Assembly (NCBI RefSeq): GCF_000768345.1
Contig: NZ_AVPS01000005.1
Location: 62,001-126,000 of the forward strand
From: Lysobacter concretionis Ko07 = DSM 16239
Lineage (GTDB): Bacteria; Pseudomonadota; Gammaproteobacteria; Xanthomonadales; Xanthomonadaceae
Reading direction: 5' to 3'
Length of the DNA stretch: 64,000 nucleotides
The stretch's first letter is position 1, and every line of letters begins with the position of its first letter. The notes beneath the pieces were generated by a model. It had not been told where the DNA came from and ran no database searches. It worked only from the letters and a program-made list of their open reading frames with translations. Of the stretch, positions 51,485 to 61,354 are shown in pieces. A program made the position numbers and the translations under genes.

Positions 51485-52767
51485 CGGCTGCCCTCCATTG
51501 CCGCCTTCCATCCATCCTTCAGTCCGGCCCACCAGTAACTGAGTTGCGCCGCCACCTGGCCGGCCGGTTTCCATGCCGATACCAGGCCGAACCCGTTGAA
51601 CTCACGCCAGCGCACGTCTCCCTGCGCAATCGCCGACGCCACCAGTTCGCCCGCAAACGTGGTCGGAGCCACGCCATGGCCGCCGAAAGCCTGGGCCAGC
51701 CACAGTCCGTCACCGACCAGCCCGATCTGCGGCATCTGATGGCGCGCGTAACTCATCAGGCCGGACCAGGCGTGATCGACCGCCACGCCGTCCAGTTGCG
51801 GAAAGACCTTCAACACGTCGCGATACAGCAACCGCTTCACGGCCTCGGGCGAACGGTCCCGTATCGATATCCGCCCACCCCACAACAGTCGCGTATCGGG
51901 CAGCGGCCGGTAGTAATCAAACGCGAACCGGCTGTCGTAAACCGCCGCGCGGGTGTGCAGGATGTCGTCCATACGAGACCCCAGTGGCTCGGTGGTCATC
52001 ACATAGGTGGCTATGGGCATGACCGACGCGTCGACCCTGTGATCCAGGCCGGCCAGGTAGCCGCCGCAGGCAAGCACGACCTGCTCGGCGTCGACCTGCC
52101 CTTCCGGCGTGGTTATCCGCCACCCTGACCCGTTGCGCTGCAGCGACACGACCGGACTGCACTCATGCACGGCCAGTCCGGCTTCGGTCGCGGCACGGGC
52201 CAGTCCGAGCGCGTATTTGAGCGGATGGAAGTGAAAAGCACCGGCCTCGAACAGGCCATCGCCATAGCGCTGGCTATGGACCAGGTTGCGCAGCTCGGAC
52301 TGCGGCAACCATTGCCAGTCGACGCCGAAGGATTCCGCCAGCAAGCGTTGTCGCTGCCGCAGGATCGAGGGGTCACGGAACCAGTTGGCCCAGATCACGC
52401 CGGCTTCGACGGCATCGCAATCGATTTCGTGGCGGTGGATGCGCTGGCGGATCAACTCCATCGCCTGCATCGTGCCGCCATACAGGGCCTTCGCCCGCGG
52501 TGCACCGAGCCGGGCGAGCAGTGACGCCTCCCCCAGGGAGAATCCGCCGAACACAAAACCGCCGTTGCGACCGGAAGCCCCGAAGCCGATCTGCTGCCCT
52601 TCCAGCAACATGACATCGCGCATGCCGCGCTCGACCAGACCCAGCGCGGTGTTGAGGCCGGCGAAGCCGCCCCCGATCACGCACACACGGATGTCGTGCG
52701 GCCCTTGCAACGGGGCATGACGGACAGGCGGTTCCGGACGCGTGGCCTGATAGTAGGAAAGCGTCAT
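51481..52767 (-). CDS. FAD-dependent amine/amino-acid oxidoreductase (DAO family)
   Basis: A 428-residue flavoprotein of the DadA/PuuB type. The FAD motif VCVIGGGFAGLNTALGLVER is followed by the GASGRNGGFVFGG substrate loop; the C-terminal HQMPQIGLVGDGLWLAQAFGGHG closes the FAD site. Similar proteins oxidise gamma-glutamylputrescine or D-amino acids; the substrate cannot be read here. Putrescine-synthesis genes lie 10 kb away, which makes a polyamine substrate tempting but unproven. It follows galU by 44 bases. A TTG ten codons upstream is a weaker start. Confidence 0.85.
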   Translation of the reverse strand: MTLSYYQATRPEPPVRHAPLQGPHDIRVCVIGGGFAGLNTALGLVERGMRDVMLLEGQQIGFGASGRNGGFVFGGFSLGEASLLARLGAPRAKALYGGTMQAMELIRQRIHRHEIDCDAVEAGVIWANWFRDPSILRQRQRLLAESFGVDWQWLPQSELRNLVHSQRYGDGLFEAGAFHFHPLKYALGLARAATEAGLAVHECSPVVSLQRNGSGWRITTPEGQVDAEQVVLACGGYLAGLDHRVDASVMPIATYVMTTEPLGSRMDDILHTRAAVYDSRFAFDYYRPLPDTRLLWGGRISIRDRSPEAVKRLLYRDVLKVFPQLDGVAVDHAWSGLMSYARHQMPQIGLVGDGLWLAQAFGGHGVAPTTFAGELVASAIAQGDVRWREFNGFGLVSAWKPAGQVAAQLSYWWAGLKDGWKAAMEGSR

Positions 52768-52811
52768 CGCCCCAGTCAGCACCCGGTCCTGCAGCAAGTC
52801 AATGCCGTCGA

Positions 52812-53711
52812 CTACTCCAGCTCGGTGACACCCATTTCCCGCAGCGCTTCACTCATCAATCCCTGCGCGGCAGCACTGAGCTTTTCGTGGTCGAGCGCAT
52901 AACGGATCGTCGCGCCGATCAAGCCGATGTGGGTGCCGCAATCGAAACGCGTGCCCTGGAAGCGATACGCGTTGACCGCCTCTTCGGCGAGCAATCTCGC
53001 GATCGCGTCGGTCAGCTGGATTTCGCCACCGGAGCCGGGCGTGGTGGTTTCCAGCAAGGCGAAGATGCGCGGGCTGAGTACGTAGCGTCCGACCACGGCG
53101 AGCGTGCTGGGTGCATCGGCCGGCTTGGGCTTCTCGACGATCGCGCGGATGCGGCCCTGGCGCTCGGCAAAATCTTCGGTTGCCACGATGCCATAGCTGC
53201 CGGTGTGCTCCCGCGCCACATCCTGGACTGCGATCACACTGGCCCCACTGGTTTCCGCCGCATCCGCCATCTGCGTTAGCGCGCCGGCTCCACGATTCCA
53301 GATCAGGTCGTCGGGCAGGATCACCGCGAACGGCTCGTCACCGATCACGGGTTTGGCGCACAACACCGCGTGACCGAGCCCGAGCGCCTCGGTCTGGGTC
53401 ACAAACACCGCGCGCACGCCTTTCGGCAAGGGGTTCCGGACCATTTCCAGCTGCTCGAACTTGCCGGCGCGCTCAAGCTTGTCCTCAAGCTCGTAGGCCT
53501 TGTCGAAGTAGTCGGCGACCGCGTGCTTGTAGCGGTTGGTGACAAACACCAGCGTGTCGCAACCTGCCTCGATCGCCTCGTCCACGGCGTACTGGATCAA
53601 TGGCCGGTCGATGATCGGCAGCATCTCCTTGGGAACGGTCTTGGTCGCAGGCAGGAAGCGCGTGCCGAGTCCGGCGACCGGGAAGACCGCCTTGCGGATA
53701 CGTTTCGACAT
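52812..53711 (-). CDS. galU: UTP-glucose-1-phosphate uridylyltransferase
   Basis: Makes UDP-glucose for lipopolysaccharide and exopolysaccharide. The 299-residue nucleotidyltransferase starts with FPVAGLGTRFLPATKTVPKE and contains VDEAIEAGCDTLVFVTNRYK and VEKPKPADAPS. It uses glucose 1-phosphate from Pgm (11.5-13.2 kb). Its start shares one base with the capD stop, placing it at the end of the wecA-capD-galU surface-polysaccharide group. Confidence 0.97.
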   Translation of the reverse strand: MSKRIRKAVFPVAGLGTRFLPATKTVPKEMLPIIDRPLIQYAVDEAIEAGCDTLVFVTNRYKHAVADYFDKAYELEDKLERAGKFEQLEMVRNPLPKGVRAVFVTQTEALGLGHAVLCAKPVIGDEPFAVILPDDLIWNRGAGALTQMADAAETSGASVIAVQDVAREHTGSYGIVATEDFAERQGRIRAIVEKPKPADAPSTLAVVGRYVLSPRIFALLETTTPGSGGEIQLTDAIARLLAEEAVNAYRFQGTRFDCGTHIGLIGATIRYALDHEKLSAAAQGLMSEALREMGVTELE

Positions 53712-55624
53712 CAGTTCTTCCTTGTTGCAACAGTGGGGAACGCCACGACCGTGGTCGCCGGCGGGTTCGGGCGGGGATGCAGTCCAATCGGCTGGAATTC
53801 AGGCACCGTCTGGCGCAGCAGCTCGTCCAGCGCAGGGAGGTCATAACGCTTGCAGGCGTCCCTCAACTTGCCCAGGGCAAGGTGCACTTCACGGGAAACC
53901 ACCGGTCGGGGTTCGGCCTGCAGGATCTTGGGATGTGCGGTGGAGCGATAACGCTCATCCGCGTGGAACAGGGTCTCGTGCAGCTTCTCGCCGGCGCGCA
54001 GGCCGGTGTAGACGATCGACACGTCGCGTCCGGGCTGCTTTCCGGCCAGCCGGATCATCTGCTCGGCCAACAGGCGGATCGGCACCGGCTCGCCCATGTC
54101 CAGGGTGTAGATCGCCTCATGCGTACCGATCGCGGATGCCTGCAGGATCAGCTGGCAGGCCTCCGGAATGGTCATGAAGTAACGCGTGACCTCGGGATCG
54201 GTAACGGTCACCGGGCCGCCCCGGCGGATCTGTTCACGGAACAGCGGCACCACGCTGCCCGCCGAGTCGAGCACATTGCCGAACCGCACGGTCACGAAAC
54301 GGGTGCTGCGGTGATCGACCAGCGACTGGCAGACCATTTCGCCCAGACGCTTGGTCGCCCCCAGCACATTGCCGGGATCGACCGCCTTGTCGGTGGAAAT
54401 CAGCACGAAAGTCCCGACCTGTGCGGCGCGGCAGGCGCGAGCAACCGTCTCTGTAGCGAGCACGTTGTTGCGTACCGCTTCGCGCAACTGGGTTTCCAGC
54501 AACGGGACGTGCTTGTAGGCCGCCGCGTGGAATACCGCTTCGGGCTCGGCGGCCTTCAGGGCGTAATCGATCACGGCCGTGTCGCCGCAGTCGCCGAGCA
54601 CCGGAATGTATTCGAGGTCGGGAAAATCACGGCGCAGGCTGGCCAGGATCGTGATCAGCGCGAACTCGTCCTGCTCGACCAGCGCGATGCGTCGCGCCCC
54701 GTGACGCGCGCATTGCCGGCACAGCTCCGAGCCCACCGAGCCACCGGCGCCCGTGACCAATACCGATCGCGCGCCCAACCAGTCGCGAATCGCTTTCCAG
54801 TCCGGCAAGACCTGTTGCCGGCCCAGCAGATCCTCGATCGCGACTTCCTTGAGCTGGCCCGGCAGCGATCGGCCTTCCAGCGTGTCGCGCAGTCGCGGCA
54901 CCATCCGGAACGGCAGGCCGGAGCGCTCGCAGGAGGCCACCACCCGCTGCATCTCGGTGGCATCCGCCGACGGCATTGCGATGACCAGCAGGCGGGCCGC
55001 AGTCTCACGCGCGATCTCCGCGACATCGTCCACGTGCCCGAGCACCGGTATCCCCTGCACCTTGCTGCCCCGCAGGCTCGGTGCGTCATCCAGGAATCCC
55101 ACCGGCTGATACGTGCCCAGACGACGCAGATCGCGCACCAGCGCATCGCCGGCATGACCCGCGCCGAGGATCAGGATCCGTACCGACGCTTCCTCGCCCC
55201 GGTCGGCATGGCTGTCCTTCCAGGCGCGATACAGCAGCCGCGGTGCGCCCAGCATGCCCATCAGCACGAACGGGTACATCACCAGCACGGTCCGCGAAAC
55301 CAGGTTCAGCCGGTTGTACAGGAACAACCCGAGCACGATCGCGAACAAACCCAGCGCGCAGGCCTTGAAGATATTCCACAGGTCGGGAACGCTGGCGAAC
55401 CGCCACAAGCCGCGATACAGGCCGACCTGCCAGAACACCAGTCCCTGCGCGGCCAGCACCAGCGCGATTTCGGCCGACCAGAATGGCATGTCGGGGGGAT
55501 TGAGCATCACGCCATACCGCAGGCGGTGCAGCACCTCCCATACGATCCAGACCATCGCCAGGTCATGCAGTACCACTGCCACGCGAGGCAGTGCCCCGGA
55601 CCAACGATCTCGCCAAGCACTCAT
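53711..55624 (-). CDS. Membrane nucleotide-sugar dehydratase/epimerase (CapD/WbpM family)
   Basis: A 637-residue protein with about four transmembrane segments (to residue 120) and two Rossmann regions (ILILGAGHAGDALVRDLR near 147; VLVTGAGGSVGSELCRQCA near 290). The C-terminal extended SDR domain contains FHAAAYKHVPLLE and STDKAVDPGNVLGATKRLGE. WbpM-type enzymes make UDP-2-acetamido-2,6-dideoxy-4-hexulose for O-antigen. The residue four before the catalytic Lys, Tyr in classic SDRs and Met in WbpM, is Leu here. Overlaps wecA upstream (ATGA) and galU downstream. Confidence 0.92.
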   Translation of the reverse strand: MSAWRDRWSGALPRVAVVLHDLAMVWIVWEVLHRLRYGVMLNPPDMPFWSAEIALVLAAQGLVFWQVGLYRGLWRFASVPDLWNIFKACALGLFAIVLGLFLYNRLNLVSRTVLVMYPFVLMGMLGAPRLLYRAWKDSHADRGEEASVRILILGAGHAGDALVRDLRRLGTYQPVGFLDDAPSLRGSKVQGIPVLGHVDDVAEIARETAARLLVIAMPSADATEMQRVVASCERSGLPFRMVPRLRDTLEGRSLPGQLKEVAIEDLLGRQQVLPDWKAIRDWLGARSVLVTGAGGSVGSELCRQCARHGARRIALVEQDEFALITILASLRRDFPDLEYIPVLGDCGDTAVIDYALKAAEPEAVFHAAAYKHVPLLETQLREAVRNNVLATETVARACRAAQVGTFVLISTDKAVDPGNVLGATKRLGEMVCQSLVDHRSTRFVTVRFGNVLDSAGSVVPLFREQIRRGGPVTVTDPEVTRYFMTIPEACQLILQASAIGTHEAIYTLDMGEPVPIRLLAEQMIRLAGKQPGRDVSIVYTGLRAGEKLHETLFHADERYRSTAHPKILQAEPRPVVSREVHLALGKLRDACKRYDLPALDELLRQTVPEFQPIGLHPRPNPPATTVVAFPTVATRKN

Positions 55625-56607
55625 CCGATGTCCTTTCTTTCCGGTTCGATCCGCGGCTCCATGCGCTGGAGCCCTCTCCATGCCAGAGCCCCGGCGATAT
55701 ACCACCCAACGCAAACCCACAAAACCAGCGGCATCGACACAGTGCCGAAAAGCGCCGTCACCATGACGCCGACCGCGGTACATCCTGCATAGGCCAGCGT
55801 GACTTTCGTGTGTCCAGCCCGGCGTGCCCACACCTGATAGGCATGCCGGGTATGAGGAGTCCACCAGCGCTCGCCATTCACGAATCGTCGTGACAGCGTG
55901 ATCCCGGCATCGAGCAGGAATACCGACAACGGTAACAGCAACCACATCAAAGCCACCGCATCCTCCGCTGCACAAACGACAATCATGGCGGCAATGGAAA
56001 AACCGATCGCCCCACTGCCGACATCGCCAAGGAATATGCGCGCCACCGGAAAATTGAACGGCAGAAAGCCGGCACAAGCGGCCGCCAGGGCGGCAGCAAG
56101 CAATCTCCACGAACCGCCCAGCAGCAGCGCCAACGCCAGGCCGAGCAGCAGCGCCTGGCTGGCCGCGAGGCCGTTGATCCCGTCCATGAAGTTCCAGACA
56201 TTGGTCAATACCAGCACCAGCACAACGGCCAGCAGGGTCAGCCACAAATCGCCGAATGCGAGCTGGATCGCCCCCGCGAAGACCAGACCGGCCAATGCGT
56301 GGACCGCCAGACGCAACCAGGGCGACAACGGCCGGTGGTCGTCGACCATGCCGACCCCGGCGACCAATGCCAGGCCGATGCCGAACCCTGCCAGCAGCAC
56401 CCGCTGGGCAGGATCCCTCGCAACCAGTGCGATCACTGCGATCAACAGTGCCGAGACGATCGCCACGCCACCGCCGCGAGGAGTCGACACGCGATGGCTG
56501 CGTCGGTCACCGGGATGATCCAGCAGATTGCGCTGCAGCGCATAACGACGTGCCAGCACGGTGCCTAACGCGCCGATGGCGGCATACAGGATCAACCAGA
56601 GCAGCAC
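55621..56607 (-). CDS. Undecaprenyl-phosphate sugar-1-phosphate transferase (MraY/WecA family)
   Basis: A 328-residue polytopic membrane protein with roughly ten hydrophobic segments. Family motifs are DHPGDRRSHRVSTPRGGG, VGMVDDHRPLSPWLRL, TNVWNFMDGINGLAASQ and FLGDVGSGAIGFSIAAM. Cytoplasmic His-rich loop PHTRHAYQVWARRAGHTKV matches the WbpL/WecA-type sugar-specificity loop. It starts O-antigen or a similar glycan on undecaprenyl phosphate. It lies between lapB and capD and overlaps the latter by four bases. Confidence 0.92.
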   Translation of the reverse strand: MLLWLILYAAIGALGTVLARRYALQRNLLDHPGDRRSHRVSTPRGGGVAIVSALLIAVIALVARDPAQRVLLAGFGIGLALVAGVGMVDDHRPLSPWLRLAVHALAGLVFAGAIQLAFGDLWLTLLAVVLVLVLTNVWNFMDGINGLAASQALLLGLALALLLGGSWRLLAAALAAACAGFLPFNFPVARIFLGDVGSGAIGFSIAAMIVVCAAEDAVALMWLLLPLSVFLLDAGITLSRRFVNGERWWTPHTRHAYQVWARRAGHTKVTLAYAGCTAVGVMVTALFGTVSMPLVLWVCVGWYIAGALAWRGLQRMEPRIEPERKDIG

Positions 56608-56611
56608 GCCG

Positions 56612-57790
56612 TCAGACCACCGCGTAGTTCAGCAGCGGCTTGATGGTGCCCCATTCCTTGCAACTGGGGCATTGCCAGTGGTGGCTGCGGGCGCCAAAAC
56701 CACACCGGTTGCAACGATAGCTGGGATTGCGCACCAGCAACTGGTCCGTGATGTGCTTCAAATCGTGCAGGGTCGCCAGCGGATCGGCGCCTTCGGCAAT
56801 GCTGAGCTCCATCAGTGCCGCCTCGCCGCGCACCGACGGGCGATCCTTGAGTTCCTTGGCAAGGTAGGCACGCGCAGCGGCCACTCCATCCTGGGTCTCG
56901 ACCATCCTGGTCAACGCCAACACCGGTGCGATGCCGCGATAGTGCTCGCACATCTCGGCCAGGAATGCGCGCGCGCCCGAACCATCGCCTGCCCGTTCGT
57001 AACACGACAACAGCGCTGGCATCACTTCGGGCAGGTAATCCGGATCGGTACGGGCGACGCGCTCGAAGGCGCGGATTGCCCCGGCATCGTTGCCCGCCTC
57101 GACCTCCAGCCGTCCCTCCAGCATGCCGGCGCGGACCGAATTGGCATCGGCCTGGTAGGCCCGTGCAACGGCAGCCCGGGCAGCATCCGTATCCCCGGCG
57201 GCGCGATGACGATCGGCCAGTTCGCACTCGAACTGACCGATCAACTTGCCCATGGATTCGCCGGTCGCCGCCTCGTAACGCTGGGCGTTCTCGATCGCCT
57301 TGTCCCAGTCGCGCTCGGCCTGGTAGATGTTGATCAGGTGGCGTAGCGCCAGCGGTGCGCGCATGTCCAGGTCGACCAGGTCGCTGAAGACCGTTTCGGC
57401 CCGGTCCAGCAGACCGGATTTCATGTAGTCCTCGCCCAGCGCGAGCAGGGCCTGGACCTTCTGCTGGTCGCTCAGGCCAGGGCGTTGCACGAGCGCCTGA
57501 TGCAGGCGTATGGCGCGATCAACCTCGCCGCGTCGACGGAACAGGTGGCCGAGCGCGACCTGGGTCTCGAAGGTGTCCTTGTCCAGTTCCGCGATATGCA
57601 GGAACAGTTCGATCGCCTTGTCCGGCTGTTCGTTGAGCAGATAGTTGAGGCCCCGGAAATACGTCGTCGACAGTCGACTGACCTGGCTGGTGCTGTGCCG
57701 CTCGCCGCCACGACGACCGATCACCCAGCCACTGACCGCGGCAATCGGCAACAGCAGGAAAAACAAGAGCCACTCGCTGATGAAGGCCAT
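56612..57790 (-). CDS. lapB: Lipopolysaccharide assembly protein B
   Basis: A 392-residue cytoplasmic TPR protein anchored by an N-terminal membrane helix (about 5-23: EWLLFFLLLPIAAVSGWVIG). About nine TPR units follow, and a C-terminal rubredoxin-like metal site, CNRCGFGARSHHWQCPSC. In E. coli LapB adapts LpxC for degradation by FtsH and so balances LPS and phospholipid synthesis. It follows lapA after three bases and precedes the wecA-like gene after four. Confidence 0.96.
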   Translation of the reverse strand: MAFISEWLLFFLLLPIAAVSGWVIGRRGGERHSTSQVSRLSTTYFRGLNYLLNEQPDKAIELFLHIAELDKDTFETQVALGHLFRRRGEVDRAIRLHQALVQRPGLSDQQKVQALLALGEDYMKSGLLDRAETVFSDLVDLDMRAPLALRHLINIYQAERDWDKAIENAQRYEAATGESMGKLIGQFECELADRHRAAGDTDAARAAVARAYQADANSVRAGMLEGRLEVEAGNDAGAIRAFERVARTDPDYLPEVMPALLSCYERAGDGSGARAFLAEMCEHYRGIAPVLALTRMVETQDGVAAARAYLAKELKDRPSVRGEAALMELSIAEGADPLATLHDLKHITDQLLVRNPSYRCNRCGFGARSHHWQCPSCKEWGTIKPLLNYAVV

Positions 57791-57793
57791 CGG

Positions 57794-58060
57794 TCAGTTC
57801 CCGGTCGGCACGGCCGGCACTGCACTCTGCACCCGCTCAACGCGCGCCAGACGACGGCGCAACGGCAGTACCAGACTGGCGCTGATGGCCAGACCGCCTA
57901 CCAGGACACCCACCAGCAGACTGATGATCAAGGCGATTCCCAGATTCGATGGCAGGTAGACAAATCCCACATCGATGGAAACGGGTTGGCGATTGAGCGC
58001 ACCGACAACGGCGCCCAGGGCGAGACAGGCTAATGCAATGAGGATTCGGATGAGGCGCAT
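57794..58060 (-). CDS. lapA: Lipopolysaccharide assembly protein A (DUF1049)
   Basis: An 88-residue inner-membrane protein with two hydrophobic helices (about 5-23 and 40-64: IALIISLLVGVLVGGLAISA) joined by a short loop, NRQPVSIDVGFVYLP. A basic segment LRRRLARVERV follows the second helix. It pairs with LapB in the same order as in E. coli. Confidence 0.93.
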   Translation of the reverse strand: MRLIRILIALACLALGAVVGALNRQPVSIDVGFVYLPSNLGIALIISLLVGVLVGGLAISASLVLPLRRRLARVERVQSAVPAVPTGN

Positions 58061-58147
58061 GACAGTCTCCGGGCTGCTCCCTGCTCGGCGGACAGCTTAT
58101 CTGAACGGGCTCGTGAGGCATACCGCCGTCACGGATCCGGGATCAGG

Positions 58148-58450
58148 TCAGTCCGCCTCTTCCACCGGCATGACATCACTGACGCGTTCACGAAGTTCCT
58201 TGCCCGGTTTGAAATGGGGCACGTGCTTGCCCGACAACGCGACGGGCTCACCCGTCTTGGGATTGCGTCCCATGCGGGGGGGACGGTAATGCAGGGAGAA
58301 ACTGCCGAAACCGCGGATTTCGATGCGCTCGCCGTCGGCCAGCGAGCCGCCCATCATCTCCAGCAGTGCCTTCACTGCCAGATCCACGTCCTCGCCCTTC
58401 AGATGGGGCTGGCGCCGGGACAGGATCTCGATCAGCTCGGACTTGGTCAT
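58148..58450 (-). CDS. ihfB: Integration host factor subunit beta
   Basis: A 100-residue nucleoid protein that bends DNA as an alpha/beta heterodimer. It begins [20 protein letters not shown] and has the DNA-intercalating arm [18 protein letters not shown] with its Pro, and [16 protein letters not shown]. Start at 58450 gives the family length. It lies between rpsA and lapA in conserved order. The rpsA-ihfB spacer carries two strong hairpins. Confidence 0.97.
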   Translation of the reverse strand: MTKSELIEILSRRQPHLKGEDVDLAVKALLEMMGGSLADGERIEIRGFGSFSLHYRPPRMGRNPKTGEPVALSGKHVPHFKPGKELRERVSDVMPVEEAD

Positions 58451-58509
58451 GGGCGATACGGGCACTCGTAGGACGGATTCGGACGCAAGATATCTGCGGC
58501 GCAAACGAA

Positions 58510-58537
58510 GTACGGCCCGGCCGAAGCCGGGCCGTAC
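58510..58537 (-). other. Perfect 12-base-pair UUCG hairpin in the rpsA-ihfB spacer
   Basis: GTACGGCCCGGC and GCCGGGCCGTAC form a perfect stem that reads on the minus strand with a C-UUCG-G tetraloop, an especially stable RNA loop. It is followed by TTCGTTTG, only a weak U tract. It may partly terminate rpsA transcription or protect the rpsA 3' end while allowing read-through to ihfB. Confidence 0.7.
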
Positions 58538-58572
58538 TCGTGATACATGACGCTGACAACAGCAACCGCAGC

Positions 58573-58603
58573 CACTGCGTCGCCCGGATCAGACGACGCA
58601 GTG
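58573..58603 (-). other. 10-base-pair hairpin directly after rpsA
   Basis: CACTGCGTCG (58573-58582) and CGACGCAGTG (58594-58603) form a perfect stem around an 11-base loop, beginning seven bases beyond the rpsA stop on the minus strand. No U tract follows. Together with the UUCG hairpin further on it makes a structured 3' region. Confidence 0.55.
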
Positions 58604-58610
58604 AAGGAAA

Positions 58611-60302
58611 TTACTCGGACTTGTTGCTGTTGAGCTGCTCGCGCAGCAGCGCGCCCAGCTTCGTGGTGCCGCTGGCGGCATCGGCACTGGCGCGGTTGTA
58701 GTCGGACACCGCCTCCTGCATCTCCGCCTCGTCCTTCGCCTTGATCGACAGCTGCATGGTGCGGCCCTTGCGGTCCATACCGATGAAGCGCGCCTCGATC
58801 TCGTCGCCGACCTTGAGCACCTTGCTGGCATCCTCGACGCGATCCTTGGAGATGTCGCGCGCGGCCACGTAGCCTTCGATGCCGTCGGCCAGTTCGATCG
58901 TCGCACCCTTGGCGTCGACTTCCTTGACCGTGCCGGTAACGATCGAACCCTTGGTGTTCGTCGCCATGTACTGGCCGAACGGGTCCTGCTCCATCTGCTT
59001 CACGCCCAGGCTGATGCGCTCACGCTCCGGGTCGACGGCCAGCACAACGGCTTCCAGCGTGTCGCCCTTCTTGTAGTTGCGCACGACGTCTTCGCCGGTG
59101 GTGTTCCAGCTGATGTCGGACAGGTGGACCAGGCCGTCGATGCCGCCGTCCAGGCCGATGAAGATGCCGAAGTCGGTGATCGACTTGATCTGGCCTTCGA
59201 CCTTGTCGCCCTTCTTGTGCAGGACCGCGAAGGTCTCCCACGGGTTGGACGAGACCTGCTTCATGCCCAGCGAGATGCGGCGACGCTCCTCGTCGACATC
59301 CAGCACCATGACCTGGACCTCGTCACCGACCTGCACGATCTTGGACGGGTTGACGTTCTTGTTGGTCCAGTCCATCTCGGACACGTGCACCAGACCTTCC
59401 ACGCCCGGCTCGATCTCGACGAACGCGCCGTAATCGGTGACGTTGGAGACCTTGCCGAACACGCGGGTGTCGGCCGGGTAGCGGCGCGCGATGTTGTCCC
59501 ACGGATCCTCGCCCAGCTGCTTCAGGCCAAGGCTGACGCGGTTGCGCTCGCGGTCGTACTTGAGCACGCGGACGTCCAGCTCGGCGCCCACTTCCACGAC
59601 TTCGGACGGATGGCGCACGCGCTTCCAGGCCATGTCGGTGATGTGCAGCAGGCCGTCGATGCCGCCCAGGTCCACGAACGCGCCGTAGTCGGTGAGGTTC
59701 TTGACCACACCCTTCAGGATCGCGCCCTCGACCAGCTTCTCCATCAGCTGCTCGCGCTCTTCCGAGTGCTCGCTCTCGACCACCGCACGGCGGGAGACGA
59801 CGATGTTGTTGCGCTTGCGGTCCAGCTTGATCAGCTTGAACTCGAGTTCCTTGCCTTCCAGGTAGGTCGAGTCGCGCACCGGGCGCACGTCGACCAGCGA
59901 ACCCGGCAGGAAGCCGCGGACATCCTTGATGTCGACGGTGAAACCACCCTTGACCTTGCCACTGATGCGGCCGGTGATGGTCTCATTCTTCTCGAGCGCT
60001 TCCTCAAGCTCGTCCCACACCATCGCGCGCTTGGCCTTCTCGCGCGACAGCACGGTCTCGCCAAAGCCATTTTCGATGGCGTCCAGGGCAACCTTGACCT
60101 GGTCGCCCACACCGACGTCGATCTCGCCGTCGTCGTTACGGAACTGTTCGATCGGCACGATGCCTTCGGACTTCAGGCCGGCGTTGATCACCACCACGTC
60201 GCCACGGACCTCGACGACGGTGCCAACAACGATGGAGCCAGGCTTCAGCTTCGCGAGGAATTGCTCGCTCTGTTCGAACAGTTCTGCAAATGATTCGGTC
60301 AT
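58611..60302 (-). CDS. rpsA: 30S ribosomal protein S1
   Basis: A 563-residue mRNA-binding ribosomal protein with six S1 (OB-fold) repeats; for example [38 protein letters not shown] and [20 protein letters not shown]. Start at 60302 gives [19 protein letters not shown], the family N-terminus. It sits 189 bases after cmk; that spacer holds a leader hairpin, in line with the known autoregulation of S1 in E. coli. Confidence 0.98.
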   Translation of the reverse strand: MTESFAELFEQSEQFLAKLKPGSIVVGTVVEVRGDVVVINAGLKSEGIVPIEQFRNDDGEIDVGVGDQVKVALDAIENGFGETVLSREKAKRAMVWDELEEALEKNETITGRISGKVKGGFTVDIKDVRGFLPGSLVDVRPVRDSTYLEGKELEFKLIKLDRKRNNIVVSRRAVVESEHSEEREQLMEKLVEGAILKGVVKNLTDYGAFVDLGGIDGLLHITDMAWKRVRHPSEVVEVGAELDVRVLKYDRERNRVSLGLKQLGEDPWDNIARRYPADTRVFGKVSNVTDYGAFVEIEPGVEGLVHVSEMDWTNKNVNPSKIVQVGDEVQVMVLDVDEERRRISLGMKQVSSNPWETFAVLHKKGDKVEGQIKSITDFGIFIGLDGGIDGLVHLSDISWNTTGEDVVRNYKKGDTLEAVVLAVDPERERISLGVKQMEQDPFGQYMATNTKGSIVTGTVKEVDAKGATIELADGIEGYVAARDISKDRVEDASKVLKVGDEIEARFIGMDRKGRTMQLSIKAKDEAEMQEAVSDYNRASADAASGTTKLGALLREQLNSNKSE

Positions 60303-60399
60303 TGGAAAATATCCGATTGAACACACGGGCCGCACCGGCTGGCATCGTTTCCCGCAGGGGCAAACGCAAGCAGCGCGTGGTCGACCCACCCGTTGATGT

Positions 60400-60418
60400 G
60401 GTGCGATGGAGCCGCACC
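60400..60418 (-). promoter_or_regulatory. Hairpin in the rpsA leader
   Basis: GGTGCG and CGCACC form a six-base stem with a seven-base loop about 98 bases upstream of the rpsA start. S1 represses its own translation through a structured leader in E. coli; this could be part of an equivalent structure, but the similarity is only in position. Confidence 0.3.
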
Positions 60419-60491
60419 ATGTGTCGGTTGGTTGATCCGCCGCGGGATTGCGACGGGCGTATTACAGCGAAATACCACGGCGAAACACCTG

Positions 60492-61187
60492 TTACGGGGC
60501 CATCAGGCCCAGGACACGCGTCACCACCTCGTCGATGGCAACTCCAGTGGTATCAATGGTCACGGCGTCTTCGGCCGGTCGCAAGGGCGCCACCGCACGA
60601 CTGGCGTCGCGGGCATCACGGGCCAGAATCTCCCGTAGCAGACCGGCAAATGTAACGGAAACCCCCTTGTCATTCAACTGCTTATAGCGCCTCTCGGCCC
60701 TCTCCTCCGCGCTGGCGGTCAGGAACACCTTGTGTGCGGCATCCGGGAAGATCACGGTGCCCATGTCCCGGCCGTCGGCGACCAGTCCCGGCAGCCGCCG
60801 GAACGCGCGCTGCCTGTCTTTCAGCGCTGCCCGGACCTCGGGGATCGCGGCAATGGCGGACGCCGCCGCCCCGGCGGTTTCCGTCCGGAGCTCATCGGTG
60901 GCATCGGTGCCGTTCACCAGCACGCGCAAATCGCCATCGTGCTCACGGAAGTCGATCCGGGTGTCGAAGGTGCAGCGCACCAGCGCGGCGGGGTCGCCCA
61001 GATCGATGTCCCCCCAGCCGGCGGCCACGCCGATGGCGCGATACAGCGCGCCCGAGTCGAGGTAATGCCACTCCAGGCGGCGGGCCACCAGGCGACTGAT
61101 GGTTCCCTTGCCGGAGCCGGAAGGCCCATCGATGGTCAGTACCGGCACGGCACTGGATGGATTGGAAAGCGGGAGGGGGCTGTTCAT
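60492..61187 (-). CDS. cmk: Cytidylate kinase
   Basis: Phosphorylates CMP and dCMP. The 231-residue protein has the P-loop [18 protein letters not shown], the CMP-binding [15 protein letters not shown], and [15 protein letters not shown] and [18 protein letters not shown] near the lid. Start at 61187 gives the normal length. It precedes rpsA, the conserved bacterial order, and is divergent from the L36 gene across 167 bases. Confidence 0.96.
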   Translation of the reverse strand: MNSPLPLSNPSSAVPVLTIDGPSGSGKGTISRLVARRLEWHYLDSGALYRAIGVAAGWGDIDLGDPAALVRCTFDTRIDFREHDGDLRVLVNGTDATDELRTETAGAAASAIAAIPEVRAALKDRQRAFRRLPGLVADGRDMGTVIFPDAAHKVFLTASAEERAERRYKQLNDKGVSVTFAGLLREILARDARDASRAVAPLRPAEDAVTIDTTGVAIDEVVTRVLGLMAP

Positions 61188-61354
61188 CGGCGTATTATGC
61201 GGTGTCAGCGATGGTCGGCGGCCGCACCGGTCCCGGTGCTTTTCATGCAGCACCCTTCGACTTTCAATAGATTTCGCGCAAACACTTGATCTGCCTTGCA
61301 AAGAGCCGCTAGAATTGCCGGCTTGCTCATTCTTTTCCGTTGCCGAGGTCTGTC

